A stretch of DNA of 34,713 bases from Actinomycetota bacterium (GCA_005787785.1 SXZT01000144.1:1-34713), one strand, 5' to 3'; shown: positions 16,786-26,392, counted from the stretch's first letter. Made by a program: numbers and translations. Notes: generated from the sequence alone by a model not told the origin.

Positions 16786-17547
16786 GTGACTGCCGGAGCC
16801 CCGATCGAGCTGGAATTTCCCGCAGTCCCGGGGAGGGGGCGAGTCTTCCGGGCCGCGCGGCGGGTGCGCCTCGGCGATGTCACACCCCGGGGGAGGCTGC
16901 GCCTCGACGCCTGTGTCAGGTATCTCCAAGACATCGCCCACGACGATGCCCGAGAGGCGGCCTACGCCGACCGCGACGGCTGGGTGGTGCGCCGCACCGC
17001 CGTTCGGGTCCACAAGTTCCCTGTCTTCCAAGAGCCACTCAGCCTGCAGACGTGGTGCGGAGGTCTCGGATCGCATTGGGCCGAGCGCTGCACCCTGATC
17101 GAGGGTGAACGTGGCGGGCGCATCGAAGCGGCGGCCGTGTGGGTGCACGTGAACCTCGCGACGATGGCCCCGGCAAAACTCGCAGCCGACTTTCTCGCCG
17201 TCGCCGCAGAATCGGCGGGCGCCCGGAAGGTCGGCGCGCGCGTTCTGCTGCGCGATCGACCCTCGCCCGACGAGCAACGACACCCGTGGCCGTTGAGGTT
17301 CTCTGACATGGACGCGCTCGGTCACATGAACAACGCCGCTTACTGGGAAGCAGTCGAGGAATGGCTGGGTGCGCACCGCGACATGCGCGCGCGCCTCGAC
17401 GTCGTGCTCGAACATCTTGCTCCGGTGCATCCCGAACACGAGGTGGCGACCGTGGTCCGCGAAACAGCCGACCACACGATGATCTGGCACGAATCGGCGG
17501 GCGACGTAGTTGCCGCGACGCAGGTGCGTCGGTCGCCGCTCAGCTGA
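16786..17547 (+). CDS. Acyl-ACP thioesterase family protein
   Basis: Double hotdog layout: VRLGDVTPRGRLRLDACVRYLQDIAHDDA and LRFSDMDALGHMNNAAYWEAVEEWL. Confidence 0.85.
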   Translation: MTAGAPIELEFPAVPGRGRVFRAARRVRLGDVTPRGRLRLDACVRYLQDIAHDDAREAAYADRDGWVVRRTAVRVHKFPVFQEPLSLQTWCGGLGSHWAERCTLIEGERGGRIEAAAVWVHVNLATMAPAKLAADFLAVAAESAGARKVGARVLLRDRPSPDEQRHPWPLRFSDMDALGHMNNAAYWEAVEEWLGAHRDMRARLDVVLEHLAPVHPEHEVATVVRETADHTMIWHESAGDVVAATQVRRSPLS

Positions 17548-18607
17548 CGCGGACGTATTCGAGAAATCCGTCGCGTTCACGACGGTCGAACTCGCCGGCA
17601 AGTCGAAGGTGTTCGAGGTGCGCGAAGGTTTCGCTGTCGGCCATCGGACCTTGCGCACGGGCCGAGAAGAGATGTTTGGCGATGTCCATCACCGTGGTGG
17701 GACGATCGAAGTCGGCACCGATCTGGCGAAGCTTGTCGAGGCGTTCGATGTGGTGTTCCTTGATGTGCTCGACGCGTTCGACCACGTTTGTGAACGGTGA
17801 CCCGTGGGCGGGAAGGGCGAGTTTCAACTGCGCCCCGAGATTGGCGACCTTGTCGAGTGATGCGAAGAATCCACTCAACGGGTCTGCCGCATACGACATG
17901 CCCGAAATGTGGGGGGTGATCGTGGGCAACACGTGGTCACCACTGATGAGCAGACCCGAATCGGGATCGAGCAAACAGAGGTGGTCTTCGGTGTGGCCCG
18001 GTGTGTGAATTGCAAGCCATTCGCGACCGGCCAGCATCACGCGGTCGCCTTCGTCGACTCGGCGGTTCGGGTGCGGTACGCCGAAGACCTTCGGAAACTT
18101 CGCATGCACGCGCATGCGCGTGCGCCGTGACCAAGGAATGTCATAGCCACGGCCACCCCACGGGGTCGTACCGTTCGGTCGCATCGAGGTCTTCACCAAC
18201 GGCACGTCCTCGACATCGAGGTCCGGGGGTTCGTACGGGTCCCACCACAGGCGGAACCGACGATGGGCGATGATTTCCGCACCGACTTCCTTGCGCAGTC
18301 GACCGGCTCCGCCGTAATGGTCGGGGTGACTGTGTGTGACGAGTACCGAGTGGACGCGCTTCAGCGGCACACCAATCGTGCGGAGGCGTGCCTTGAGCGC
18401 GACGAACGATTCATGGCCGGGCATGCCGGGGTCGACGACGGTGACACCACGCTCGTCTTCGAGCACGTACATGTTGACGTGGCCAAGGCCCGGCAGATCG
18501 ATGGGCAACTGTGTACGCAGGATGCCGGGAGCCAGTTCGGTGATCTCGTCCGTGGCCCTGAGAGCCTCTTGGCGCACGGGGCGCGGAGCGTCAGTCTGCG
18601 AACTCAC
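17540..18607 (-). CDS. MBL-fold metallo-hydrolase
   Basis: VTHSHPDHYGGAG, HTPGHTEDHLCLLDPDSGLLISGDHVLP, ALPAHGSPF metal-binding motifs. Confidence 0.92.
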   Translation of the reverse strand: MSSQTDAPRPVRQEALRATDEITELAPGILRTQLPIDLPGLGHVNMYVLEDERGVTVVDPGMPGHESFVALKARLRTIGVPLKRVHSVLVTHSHPDHYGGAGRLRKEVGAEIIAHRRFRLWWDPYEPPDLDVEDVPLVKTSMRPNGTTPWGGRGYDIPWSRRTRMRVHAKFPKVFGVPHPNRRVDEGDRVMLAGREWLAIHTPGHTEDHLCLLDPDSGLLISGDHVLPTITPHISGMSYAADPLSGFFASLDKVANLGAQLKLALPAHGSPFTNVVERVEHIKEHHIERLDKLRQIGADFDRPTTVMDIAKHLFSARAQGPMADSETFAHLEHLRLAGEFDRRERDGFLEYVRVS

Positions 18608-18616
18608 GAAATGAAA

Positions 18617-19147
18617 CTACCTGAATGCGTTGGCTCGGTAGTAGGCGAGTTCGTGAATGCTGTCACGAATGTCGTCAAGCGCCCGGTGGTTGCCGGTCTT
18701 CGCGGGGCGACCCGCATCGACCTGCGGATACCAGCGCTTCACGAGTTCCTTCACACTCGACACGTCGACGCTGCGGTAGTGCAGGTAGTTCTCGATGTCG
18801 GCGAGATACGCAGCGAGAAAACGTCGGTCGGTGCCGATGCTGTTGCCGCACAAAGGCACCGACTTGGGCGCACCAATGTGAGCCTTCAGGAAGTCGAGCG
18901 TCTCTCGCCCCGCTTCTTCGAGGGTGACCGTCGACGTGCGGATTTCTTGGAGCAATCCGGACTTGGTGTGCATGTCGACCACGACCGGCGCCATCTTGGC
19001 GAGGACGTCGTCGGGTTGGTGGATCACGATGTCGGGACCCTCGGCGACGATGTTGAGTTCGTCGTCGGTGATGATCGTCGCGATTTCCACGATGCGGTCG
19101 AACGATGGATCGAGACCCGTCATCTCGAGATCCATCCACGCCATCAC
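18617..19147 (-). CDS. orn: Oligoribonuclease
   Basis: WMDLEMTGLDPSFDRIVEIATIITD, PLCGNSIGTDRRFL, NHRALDDIRDSIHELAYYR: DEDDh exonuclease signature. Confidence 0.96.
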   Translation of the reverse strand: MMAWMDLEMTGLDPSFDRIVEIATIITDDELNIVAEGPDIVIHQPDDVLAKMAPVVVDMHTKSGLLQEIRTSTVTLEEAGRETLDFLKAHIGAPKSVPLCGNSIGTDRRFLAAYLADIENYLHYRSVDVSSVKELVKRWYPQVDAGRPAKTGNHRALDDIRDSIHELAYYRANAFR

Positions 19148-19154
19148 GACCCCA

Positions 19155-19175
19155 AAACTACCGTTGTTCTAGATT
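19155..19175. promoter_or_regulatory. Back-to-back leaderless-type -10 elements for orn (-) and dut (+)
   Basis: Minus TAGTTT (19160-19155), 7 nt to orn GTG; plus TAGATT (19170-19175), 6 nt to dut GTG. Confidence 0.55.
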
Positions 19176-19181
19176 CATCGT

Positions 19182-19616
19182 GTGCTCAAGGTCGCGATTC
19201 AACAACTCGATCCCGATCTACCGTTGCCGGCAACCGCGCACCGCGGCGATGCGGGAATCGATCTCCATGCACGCAACGACGCGGTCATTCCCCGCGCAGG
19301 CGGCCGTGTCTTGGTGCCGACAGGCATCGCCGTCGCGATCCCCGAGGGATACGCGGGTTTTGTTCTGCCACGTAGCGGCCTCGCATTGAAACACGGCATC
19401 AGCCTCGTGAACACGCCGGGTCTCATCGACGCCGGATACCGCGGCGAATTGAAGTGCGTGATCCTGAACACCGACCCGACCGACGACTACGAGGTCAAGC
19501 GTGGCGATCGCATCGCGCAACTCGTCATTCAACGCATCGAAGAAGTCACTTGGCAAGTCGTCGATTCGCTCGATGGTTTTGACCGCGGTGGCGGTTTCGG
19601 CCACTCCGGGCGTTAG
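19182..19616 (+). CDS. dut: Deoxyuridine 5'-triphosphate nucleotidohydrolase
   Basis: HRGDAGIDLHA, GFVLPRSGLALKHGISLVNTPGLIDAGYRGE, RGDRIAQLVIQ, GFGHSGR: dUTPase motifs. Confidence 0.96.
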   Translation: MLKVAIQQLDPDLPLPATAHRGDAGIDLHARNDAVIPRAGGRVLVPTGIAVAIPEGYAGFVLPRSGLALKHGISLVNTPGLIDAGYRGELKCVILNTDPTDDYEVKRGDRIAQLVIQRIEEVTWQVVDSLDGFDRGGGFGHSGR

Positions 19617-20704
19617 AGAATCTCGCGCGCTTTTGTTGCCATTGGGATGTGCCAGCCGCGCTCCATCCAGCGGCGTGACAACAGCTTTCCGTTCTCGTTA
19701 CCCACGTCGAAGCTCGCAATCATCGAACCCGGGGCCACGACACCCCACAGTGCCTGCAGCCTGAACTCGTACCAGAACTGGTCCCAGTCGTAGCCAGGGA
19801 CCCCCGCGGCACCAAGGGCATCGTGGTACATCTTCAACAGACGCATACCGTGTTCGTCCCACACCGCCTTGTCGGCTGACGAACCCATCAGATACGCAAC
19901 GTCCTGTGCCGGTGTCGCCTTGATCACCAACTGGAAGTCGATGAACTTCATCTTGGTTGCATCGGCGTTGAAGAACATGTTCTCGAGCCGCGCATCGCCG
20001 TGGCACATCGTGTGGGCAACTTCACCCGTCCGCTTGATGATCGAGTCGAATTGTGCGGCGAGTTCATGACCGAGATCGACGGCTTCGCGGCCGATGACAC
20101 CGACCCAGTCTTTTTCGATGACACCCATTGCGTTGCGCATGATGTCGGGAACAACGACGAGGTTTGCCGGCGAGTCGTTGCGCGGCAACCAGTCCATCTT
20201 GTCGAGATCGGGATGCATCCACCATGCGGCGTGGAATTTTGCAAGCTCGCGGAGGGCGATCTCCAGTTGTCCGACGGTTGCCCCGGTCGTCTGTTGGCCG
20301 ACCTGCAGGTCGCGGATCTCTTCGAGAACGAGGACGAACTCCCCGGCCTCGACGTCCATGTCGTTGTAGTAGCAGTCAACGAGATCGACGGGTGTACGAC
20401 CGGCCATTTGGCGGAAGAACTGGCCTTCACGCACGTAGAGACCGAGCGCCAAACCGACCGCTTTGTTTTCCGGTGCGGTGGTCGGGATCTTCAGCACCAT
20501 CGATGTCGGGCCCGAATTCGGCTCTGTGTAGTCGACGACGAGCCGTACGAGTGTGCCGAACACGCCGGTTCCCCCGCCGAGGGGTTCTTGGCGCACCGAG
20601 CCCACCTCGATGTGGGGTTCGATCACCCCGGACGATTGCAGTGCCTGTGTCAACCACGAAGCGGTGACCTGTCGTGGTGTCGTCGGTCGGGCCAGTCCGG
20701 CCAT
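19613..20704 (-). CDS. Aminoglycoside phosphotransferase/ecdysteroid-kinase-like protein
   Basis: Kinase-fold motifs MCHGDARLENMFFNADATKMKFIDFQLVIKATPAQDVAYLM. Confidence 0.75.
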   Translation of the reverse strand: MAGLARPTTPRQVTASWLTQALQSSGVIEPHIEVGSVRQEPLGGGTGVFGTLVRLVVDYTEPNSGPTSMVLKIPTTAPENKAVGLALGLYVREGQFFRQMAGRTPVDLVDCYYNDMDVEAGEFVLVLEEIRDLQVGQQTTGATVGQLEIALRELAKFHAAWWMHPDLDKMDWLPRNDSPANLVVVPDIMRNAMGVIEKDWVGVIGREAVDLGHELAAQFDSIIKRTGEVAHTMCHGDARLENMFFNADATKMKFIDFQLVIKATPAQDVAYLMGSSADKAVWDEHGMRLLKMYHDALGAAGVPGYDWDQFWYEFRLQALWGVVAPGSMIASFDVGNENGKLLSRRWMERGWHIPMATKAREIL

Positions 20705-20741
20705 GTCATCCCCCCGGATGTGTCGGTGAGCGGTCCGTGTG

Positions 20742-21986
20742 TCAGCGGGACCGCGGCTTGCGGCTCAAGAGTATTCCACCTTCGGTCAGCGAGGCGAGGT
20801 CGCCGGCGGTGAGTCCGAGGAGCTGGGCGAACACTTCCTCGTTGTCTTCGCCCGGATAGCGGGGCTCGCCGGACGTCGTCGTGTCGGCGTCGGAGAACCG
20901 CCACGGAGCGTTCGGGATTCGGATGGTGCCATCTCCGCGGTCGCTCACCTCGACGGTGACGTTGCGGTCGCGGCCCCACGCGGTGTCGGCAACTTCGCGC
21001 GGCGAACGGATCTTGCCCGATGCGAGTTGGAAGCGGGCAAGTGCCTCTTCGATCGCTGTCGCATCGGGCATCGTCGAGGCCCACTCGCGGAGGATCTCCT
21101 GGATCTCTTCGAGGTGTGCGAGACGACTCGGCACGTCGACGAAGCGCGGATCACCGATTACGTCACCGCGATCAGCACCATTCATGAAATTGTCGAATGT
21201 TCCACGCTCAGCGGGGTGACCGCTGACGATGACCTTGTCACCGTTGGCTGCGGTGAGCACGGGATAGTTCGCCGGCTGGAATGACCGAATCTGTTCGGGC
21301 GGAACGGGTTCGGTCCACAGATCGTCGTGGGCGTGTTCGTTCACATAGAGCATCGTCTGCGCCATCGCGACGTCGATCCATTGGCCACGACCCGTGCGTC
21401 CGCGGTGGATGACCGCGGCGAGGATTGCAGTGCAGGTTTCCATCGCGGTGTAGACGTCGGCATGCGAGAACGGATCGTTGGCGTAGTCGCCACCGCGCGC
21501 GTCGCCCTGGTACTTCGTGATGCCCGTCTCTGCACCGACAACGGGCGCGTAGGCGCGACGGTGTACCCAGGGCCCCGTGTTGCCGTATCCGGTGATCGAC
21601 GCGTAGATGAGCCGCGGGTTGATCGTGCTCAGCGTGTCGTAGTCGAGCCGCAAACGCGTCATCACCCCTGGTCGGAAATTCTCGACAACGACGTCGATGT
21701 GTTCGATCAACCGGTGCACGAGCGCAACGGCTTCGGGCTTCGACAAGTCGAGGCAGATGTTCTTCTTGCCCACGTTCTGTTGGACGAAGTAGGTCGAGAG
21801 CGAGTTGACCCGCGGGTTCGTGAAGCGGGTGAGATCACCTTCGGGCGGTTCGAGTTTGATGACCTCGGCGCCGAGGTCGCAGAGCATGCGCGTCGCGTGG
21901 GGCCCCGTCAGGACGCGGCTGAAGTCGAGTACGCGCAGGCCACTGATCGGACGTTCGCCCGCCTCCTTGCCCCCTGTGTTCCCCAT
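20742..21986 (-). CDS. CaiB/BaiF family CoA-transferase
   Basis: LRVLDFSRVLTGPHATRMLCDLGAEVIKLEPPEGDLTR, VVVENFRPGVMTRLRLDYDTLSTINPRLIYASITGYGNTGPW. Start reassigned to ATG 21986. Confidence 0.93.
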   Translation of the reverse strand: MGNTGGKEAGERPISGLRVLDFSRVLTGPHATRMLCDLGAEVIKLEPPEGDLTRFTNPRVNSLSTYFVQQNVGKKNICLDLSKPEAVALVHRLIEHIDVVVENFRPGVMTRLRLDYDTLSTINPRLIYASITGYGNTGPWVHRRAYAPVVGAETGITKYQGDARGGDYANDPFSHADVYTAMETCTAILAAVIHRGRTGRGQWIDVAMAQTMLYVNEHAHDDLWTEPVPPEQIRSFQPANYPVLTAANGDKVIVSGHPAERGTFDNFMNGADRGDVIGDPRFVDVPSRLAHLEEIQEILREWASTMPDATAIEEALARFQLASGKIRSPREVADTAWGRDRNVTVEVSDRGDGTIRIPNAPWRFSDADTTTSGEPRYPGEDNEEVFAQLLGLTAGDLASLTEGGILLSRKPRSR

Positions 21987-21995
21987 GAAATTGAC

Positions 21996-22016
21996 ACGGT
22001 ACAGGGCGGGTACGGT
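21996..22016. promoter_or_regulatory. Back-to-back leaderless-type -10 elements for CoA-transferase (-) and cyclase (+)
   Basis: Minus TACCGT (22001-21996), 9 nt to ATG 21986; plus TACGGT (22011-22016), 7 nt to ATG 22024. Confidence 0.5.
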
Positions 22017-22023
22017 CTCGACC

Positions 22024-23028
22024 ATGACGAAGAGCGACCTGCCCGCATACCGCGACCTGCCCCGTCGAGGCGGCCTGCCTGCCGCATGGGACGTGTGGGA
22101 GGGCGATGCGCGGTACTTCGGATGCCTCAACCTGCTGACGCCCGAGCGAGTCGCTGCCGCGGCGCGTTTGGTGACTACCGGTCGGGTGTTTCCGATGAAC
22201 TGGGACATGTGCAAGCCAGACCCGCCGTTGTTCGGGCGCAGTCCCTTCGGCCACGAAGTCACGGGTGACGAGCGCGCCGTCAGCCATGACGACGTTCTCC
22301 ACGGATGGAACACGCAGTCGTCGAGCCAGTGGGATGGATTCCGCCACATCCGCAACTTCGCAGCGCAAACCGACGAAGACGGAACGGGGCACTTCGGCGG
22401 CGTGACCGACGATGAACACGGCATGCACCACTGGGCGCAACGCGGCATCGCCGGCCGTGCCGTGCTGTGCGACGTCGCGCGTTGGCGCGAGGCGGTCGGG
22501 CGTCCGATACGACACGACATGTCCGACCCCATCGAGGCCGACGAATTGCTCGAGTGTCTTGCACATCAGGGAACGCAGTTGGAAGAGGGCGACGTTCTCC
22601 TCGTGCGCACGGGATGGATCGGTTGGTACGAGCGTCAACCGCGCGAGGTGCGCGAGCGTATGGCGGTCGTCAGCGAACTGCGCACGCCCGGCTTGCGTTC
22701 CGACGAGCACACCGCCGAGGTTCTGTGGAACATGCACATCGCTGCGATCGCCGCCGACAATCCCGCCGTCGAAGTGTGGCCACCCGGGGCATTGCGAAGC
22801 GCAGAGGAGAATGCCGAAGTTCGCGCTGACCGGCGCCGCATGCACGAGATATTCACCCACACGCTCTTCCTGCCGATGCTCGGCCTGCCGCTCGGCGAGA
22901 TGTTCGTACTCGATCAATTGGCTGACGATTGCGCGGCCGACGGTCGCTACACGGGCCTTTTCACCTCGGCACCGTTGAACCTGCCCTCGGGCGTCGCGTC
23001 ACCGCCCAACGCCATCGTGTTGAAGTGA
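22024..23028 (+). CDS. Cyclase family protein (PF04199, kynurenine formamidase-like)
   Basis: SSQWDGFRHI metal-binding-type motif, GIAGRAVLCDVARW, LEEGDVLLVRTGW, GLPLGEMFVLDQLADDCA. Confidence 0.85.
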   Translation: MTKSDLPAYRDLPRRGGLPAAWDVWEGDARYFGCLNLLTPERVAAAARLVTTGRVFPMNWDMCKPDPPLFGRSPFGHEVTGDERAVSHDDVLHGWNTQSSSQWDGFRHIRNFAAQTDEDGTGHFGGVTDDEHGMHHWAQRGIAGRAVLCDVARWREAVGRPIRHDMSDPIEADELLECLAHQGTQLEEGDVLLVRTGWIGWYERQPREVRERMAVVSELRTPGLRSDEHTAEVLWNMHIAAIAADNPAVEVWPPGALRSAEENAEVRADRRRMHEIFTHTLFLPMLGLPLGEMFVLDQLADDCAADGRYTGLFTSAPLNLPSGVASPPNAIVLK

Positions 23029-23031
23029 GGC

Positions 23032-24285
23032 TCAGCTCAATCTGGCGCCGAGATGTCGCAATGCCATCGCTGCGTACAGCGACACGCCGACCTCGATCGC
23101 ATCTTCGTCGAACATCACGCGGTTCGAGTGGTTCGGCGCGGCTGTCGCAGGATTCTGACCGGATGGAGTTCCGCCGAGGAACATCATCGCACCAGGCAAA
23201 CGTTCGAGTACGTAGCTGAAATCCTCGGCACCCATCACCGGATGGGGAAGTTGCACCACCTTGCGATCGCCGAGAATCGAAGTCGCAATGTCGGTAGAAA
23301 AAGCGGCAAAGTCGTGATCGTTGACCGTCACGGGATAGCCGAGTGGAATGTCGACCTCGGCGGACATCCCGTGAGCAGACGCGATGCCCGAAGCAACTTG
23401 TGCGATCAGTTCGTGCACTTTGCTGCGTGTCTTGGCGCTCACTGCGCGAATGGTTCCTTCGACAACCGCGGTCTCGGGAATCACGTTGTATGCGGTGCCG
23501 GCGTTGATCTTCGTCACCGTCACGATGGCCGGATCGAAGGCATCGATGCGACGCGTCACCATTGTCTGTAGTGCCTGAACGATCTCACATGCGACGGGTA
23601 CTGGGTCACTCGTGCGGTGCGGCTCGGATGCGTGGCCACCAGCACCCGTGACGATGATCGTCATGCGGTCGCTCGAGGCCATGATCGGCCCACCCTTGAT
23701 CCCCGCCATTCCGACCGGCAACGCGGTCGAGATGTGAAGCGCAAATGCACCCGTGATCGGGGACTCACTTCCATCACTGTGCGCGGGAAGGTCGAGAAGA
23801 CCTTCTTCGAGCATGTACTGCGCTCCGTGAAAACCTTCTTCGCCCGGTTGGAACATGAAGAGCACACGGCCGGGAATCTCACCCTTGCGGTCGGACAACA
23901 CACGTGCGGCCTGCACGAGCATGCTCGTATGGGTGTCGTGGCCACATGCGTGCATCGTGTTGTGGTTCTTCGAAGCAAAGTCGAGGCCCGTGTCCTCGGG
24001 CATCGGAAGCGCGTCCATGTCACCGCGCAGCAACACGGTTGGTCCGGGTTTGTCTCCGGTGAGAAGAGCAGCGATACCACTCGTCGTCTTGTGCAGGGTG
24101 ATATCGAGAGGCAACCCGTCGAGTGCCTGCAGCACCTGCTCACGCGTCACGGGCAGGTCGTTGCCGACCTCGGGATATTGGTGCAACGACCGCCGCAGCG
24201 CGACCGCCGCATCCTGGAACCCACGGGCCTGGTCACGAAGTTCCTTGCTGGGACCGTGTCGTTCGATCAGCGCTTCAGTCGACAT
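23032..24285 (-). CDS. M20 family amidohydrolase/peptidase
   Basis: LLRGDMDALPMPEDTGL, MHACGHDTHTSMLVQAARVL, MFQPGEEGFHGAQYML, MGAEDFSYVLERLPGAMMFLG. Confidence 0.93.
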   Translation of the reverse strand: MSTEALIERHGPSKELRDQARGFQDAAVALRRSLHQYPEVGNDLPVTREQVLQALDGLPLDITLHKTTSGIAALLTGDKPGPTVLLRGDMDALPMPEDTGLDFASKNHNTMHACGHDTHTSMLVQAARVLSDRKGEIPGRVLFMFQPGEEGFHGAQYMLEEGLLDLPAHSDGSESPITGAFALHISTALPVGMAGIKGGPIMASSDRMTIIVTGAGGHASEPHRTSDPVPVACEIVQALQTMVTRRIDAFDPAIVTVTKINAGTAYNVIPETAVVEGTIRAVSAKTRSKVHELIAQVASGIASAHGMSAEVDIPLGYPVTVNDHDFAAFSTDIATSILGDRKVVQLPHPVMGAEDFSYVLERLPGAMMFLGGTPSGQNPATAAPNHSNRVMFDEDAIEVGVSLYAAMALRHLGARLS

Positions 24286-24310
24286 GGCGACATCGTGTCA
24301 CACTTCATGG

Positions 24311-24814
24311 ATGGCGAAGGGCGGTGACGTTGAACTCATCGACGTCGTCGATGCCGATGATCGAGTCATCGATACGGTTCCTCGTTCGGTGATGCGCCGT
24401 GACGTGCTGCGGCATCGTGCCGTCTTCATCCTCGTGCGCGACCCCGAGGGTCGGGTGCTCATCCACCGACGCAGTGAACGAAAAGACATCTGGGCCGGCT
24501 GGTGGGACATCGCCATCGGTGGGGTGGTTGCAGCGGGTGAGTCGTACGACGACGCCGCGCGGCGCGAGTTGTGGGAAGAGGCCGGTATCGAGGCTTTACC
24601 CGCGTTCGTCTCGGCCGGGGCGTATGACGATGCCGAGGTCAGCCTGATCGGTCGCTGCTACGAGGTGTGCCACGACGGCGAGGTCGAGCCGCGTGACGGG
24701 GAAGTGGCCGAGTTCCGGTGGGTCTCGACCGAAGAATTGAAGGCTTTGGAGGCACGGCACGCGTTTCTCCCCGACAGTCTCGCGCTGCTCGGGCCACGCC
24801 TTTTTCGTGCCTGA
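24311..24814 (+). CDS. NUDIX hydrolase (IPP isomerase/YfcD-like layout)
   Basis: Nudix box GGVVAAGESYDDAARRELWEEAGIEA; VDADDRVIDTVPRSVMRRDVLRHRAVFILV. Start reassigned to ATG 24311. Confidence 0.9.
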   Translation: MAKGGDVELIDVVDADDRVIDTVPRSVMRRDVLRHRAVFILVRDPEGRVLIHRRSERKDIWAGWWDIAIGGVVAAGESYDDAARRELWEEAGIEALPAFVSAGAYDDAEVSLIGRCYEVCHDGEVEPRDGEVAEFRWVSTEELKALEARHAFLPDSLALLGPRLFRA

Positions 24815-24837
24815 ACGGGGGTCGGTACCCTGTGGGC

Positions 24838-25089
24838 ATGCTCCCCAACACAACGGTCACGGTCGAGTTCACGATCGAACCCTTCGTCGAGGGTGCGCCC
24901 GGCCCGCACGTCACGGCGGCAGTTGCTGCGGTCGAAAAGCTCGGCGTGACGGTCGAGTTCGGTCCGTTCGGCACGACCCTTCGTGCCACTGCACGCGATG
25001 CCGGTCGCGTCGTTGCCACACTTCTCGATGCCGCCTATGACAACGGCGCAACGCACGTCAGCATTCACGTCGGGCCAGAGAACGAATGA
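24838..25089 (+). CDS. Thiamine-binding (MTH1187/PF01910-like) small protein
   Basis: VTVEFTIEPFVEGAPGPHVTAAVAAVEKLGVTVEFGPFGTTLRA; TACCCT 6 nt before ATG 24838. Confidence 0.7.
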   Translation: MLPNTTVTVEFTIEPFVEGAPGPHVTAAVAAVEKLGVTVEFGPFGTTLRATARDAGRVVATLLDAAYDNGATHVSIHVGPENE

Positions 25090-25448
25090 TCACCCCCAAT
25101 CATCCCGTCGTGCGGGCCATTGCGCCGATCCTTGATGCAGTTGGTGCAACGATCGTGCCATTCGCTGAGATGAACGCCAGCGACATTCCACTCTCATGGG
25201 ACGGGGAAGTCATCGGTGCCGTGCGCATGCCCGCATTGCATGGCGCGCTCGATCGCCTCATCGAAAGTGTGGAGAAGGAACTGGGCGGCAATCTGAAGGA
25301 GCTGTCACGCAACGACAAGCAGCGTGCAATTCGGCTGCTCGACGAGCGTGGCGCATTCATCCTGCGTCGTGCGGTCGAAGACGTTGCCGATGCCATGGCG
25401 GTGTCGCGCATCACCGTGTACAACTACCTCAACGCGATTCATCGCTGA
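25086..25448 (+). CDS. Helix-turn-helix protein (YheO/HTH_22-like C-terminus)
   Basis: LSRNDKQRAIRLLDERGAFILRRAVEDVADAMAVSRITVYNYL; ATGA overlap with the thiamine-binding gene. Confidence 0.75.
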   Translation: MITPNHPVVRAIAPILDAVGATIVPFAEMNASDIPLSWDGEVIGAVRMPALHGALDRLIESVEKELGGNLKELSRNDKQRAIRLLDERGAFILRRAVEDVADAMAVSRITVYNYLNAIHR

Positions 25449-25449
25449 A

Positions 25450-26373
25450 CTACAGTTTGCGCAGTTGAACGTCGGTCACGCGGTGGTTTGCGGCCTTGTT
25501 GATGACAAGTGATGCCCGTGACTTCGTCGGTGCGATGTTGTCGCTGAGGTTGCGCCCGTTGATCTCCGCCCAGATGCCGCGCGCAACCTTGGTTGCTTCG
25601 TCGTCGCTGAGTTCGGCAAAGTGCCGAAAAAAGCTTTGAGGATCCTGAAAAACCGTGCTTCGCAGGGCATGGAAGCGCTCGATGTACCAGTCGCGAATGA
25701 CCGACTCTTCGGCGTCGATGTAGATCGAGAAGTCGAAGTAGTCGGACACGAACTCATTCGAGTCGGTGCCAACCTGCAGAACATTGAGGCCCTCGAGAAT
25801 GAGAATGTCGGGCTGACGAACGGCTATTTCCTGCTCTTCAACAATGTCGTAGACGACGTGGCTGTATACCGGTGCAAGAACTTCGGGGCGACCCGACTTC
25901 AGCTCACGCAGAAAATGCAGCAGTGACTTCGTGTCGTAACTTTCGGGGAAGCCCTTGCGGTTCATGATGCCGCGTTCCTCGAGTACCGCATTCGGGAAGA
26001 GGAAGCCGTCGGTTGTGACGAGGTCGACCTTGGGGTGTTCGGGCCAGCGGGCAAGAAGAGCCTGGAGAATACGGGCGAACGTGCTCTTGCCCACGGCCAC
26101 ACTGCCTGCCACGCCGATGACGTAGGGAACCTTGGGGGCCATGGCCCCGAGGAACGTGGCCGAGACCTTGTGCAGGTTTTGAGTCGCGCTGACGTACAGG
26201 TTCAGCAATCGAGTGAGGGGCAGGTAGACCGCCGTGACTTCGTCGAGGTCGATACGTTCATTGATTCCACGAAGGGCCTCGAGGTCCTTTTCGCGGATCG
26301 TGAGTGGCGTGGCGGCACGCAGGTCTGCCCACTCGTCGCGCGAAAACGGTATGTAACGGTCGAGATCGAGCAT
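25450..26373 (-). CDS. coaA: Type I pantothenate kinase
   Basis: [60 protein letters not shown]. Confidence 0.96.
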   Translation of the reverse strand: MLDLDRYIPFSRDEWADLRAATPLTIREKDLEALRGINERIDLDEVTAVYLPLTRLLNLYVSATQNLHKVSATFLGAMAPKVPYVIGVAGSVAVGKSTFARILQALLARWPEHPKVDLVTTDGFLFPNAVLEERGIMNRKGFPESYDTKSLLHFLRELKSGRPEVLAPVYSHVVYDIVEEQEIAVRQPDILILEGLNVLQVGTDSNEFVSDYFDFSIYIDAEESVIRDWYIERFHALRSTVFQDPQSFFRHFAELSDDEATKVARGIWAEINGRNLSDNIAPTKSRASLVINKAANHRVTDVQLRKL

Positions 26374-26392
26374 CTTGTCCCCGGACGAATGT

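Noticed and set aside
21987-22532. N-terminal extension of the 596 aa CoA-transferase ORF
   Set aside because: Overlaps the cyclase gene antisense; the family N-terminus begins at the RVLDFSRVLTGP region, so start set to 21986.
23855-24310. Upstream part of the 319 aa NUDIX ORF
   Set aside because: Antisense to the M20 peptidase gene; NUDIX homology begins after ATG 24311.
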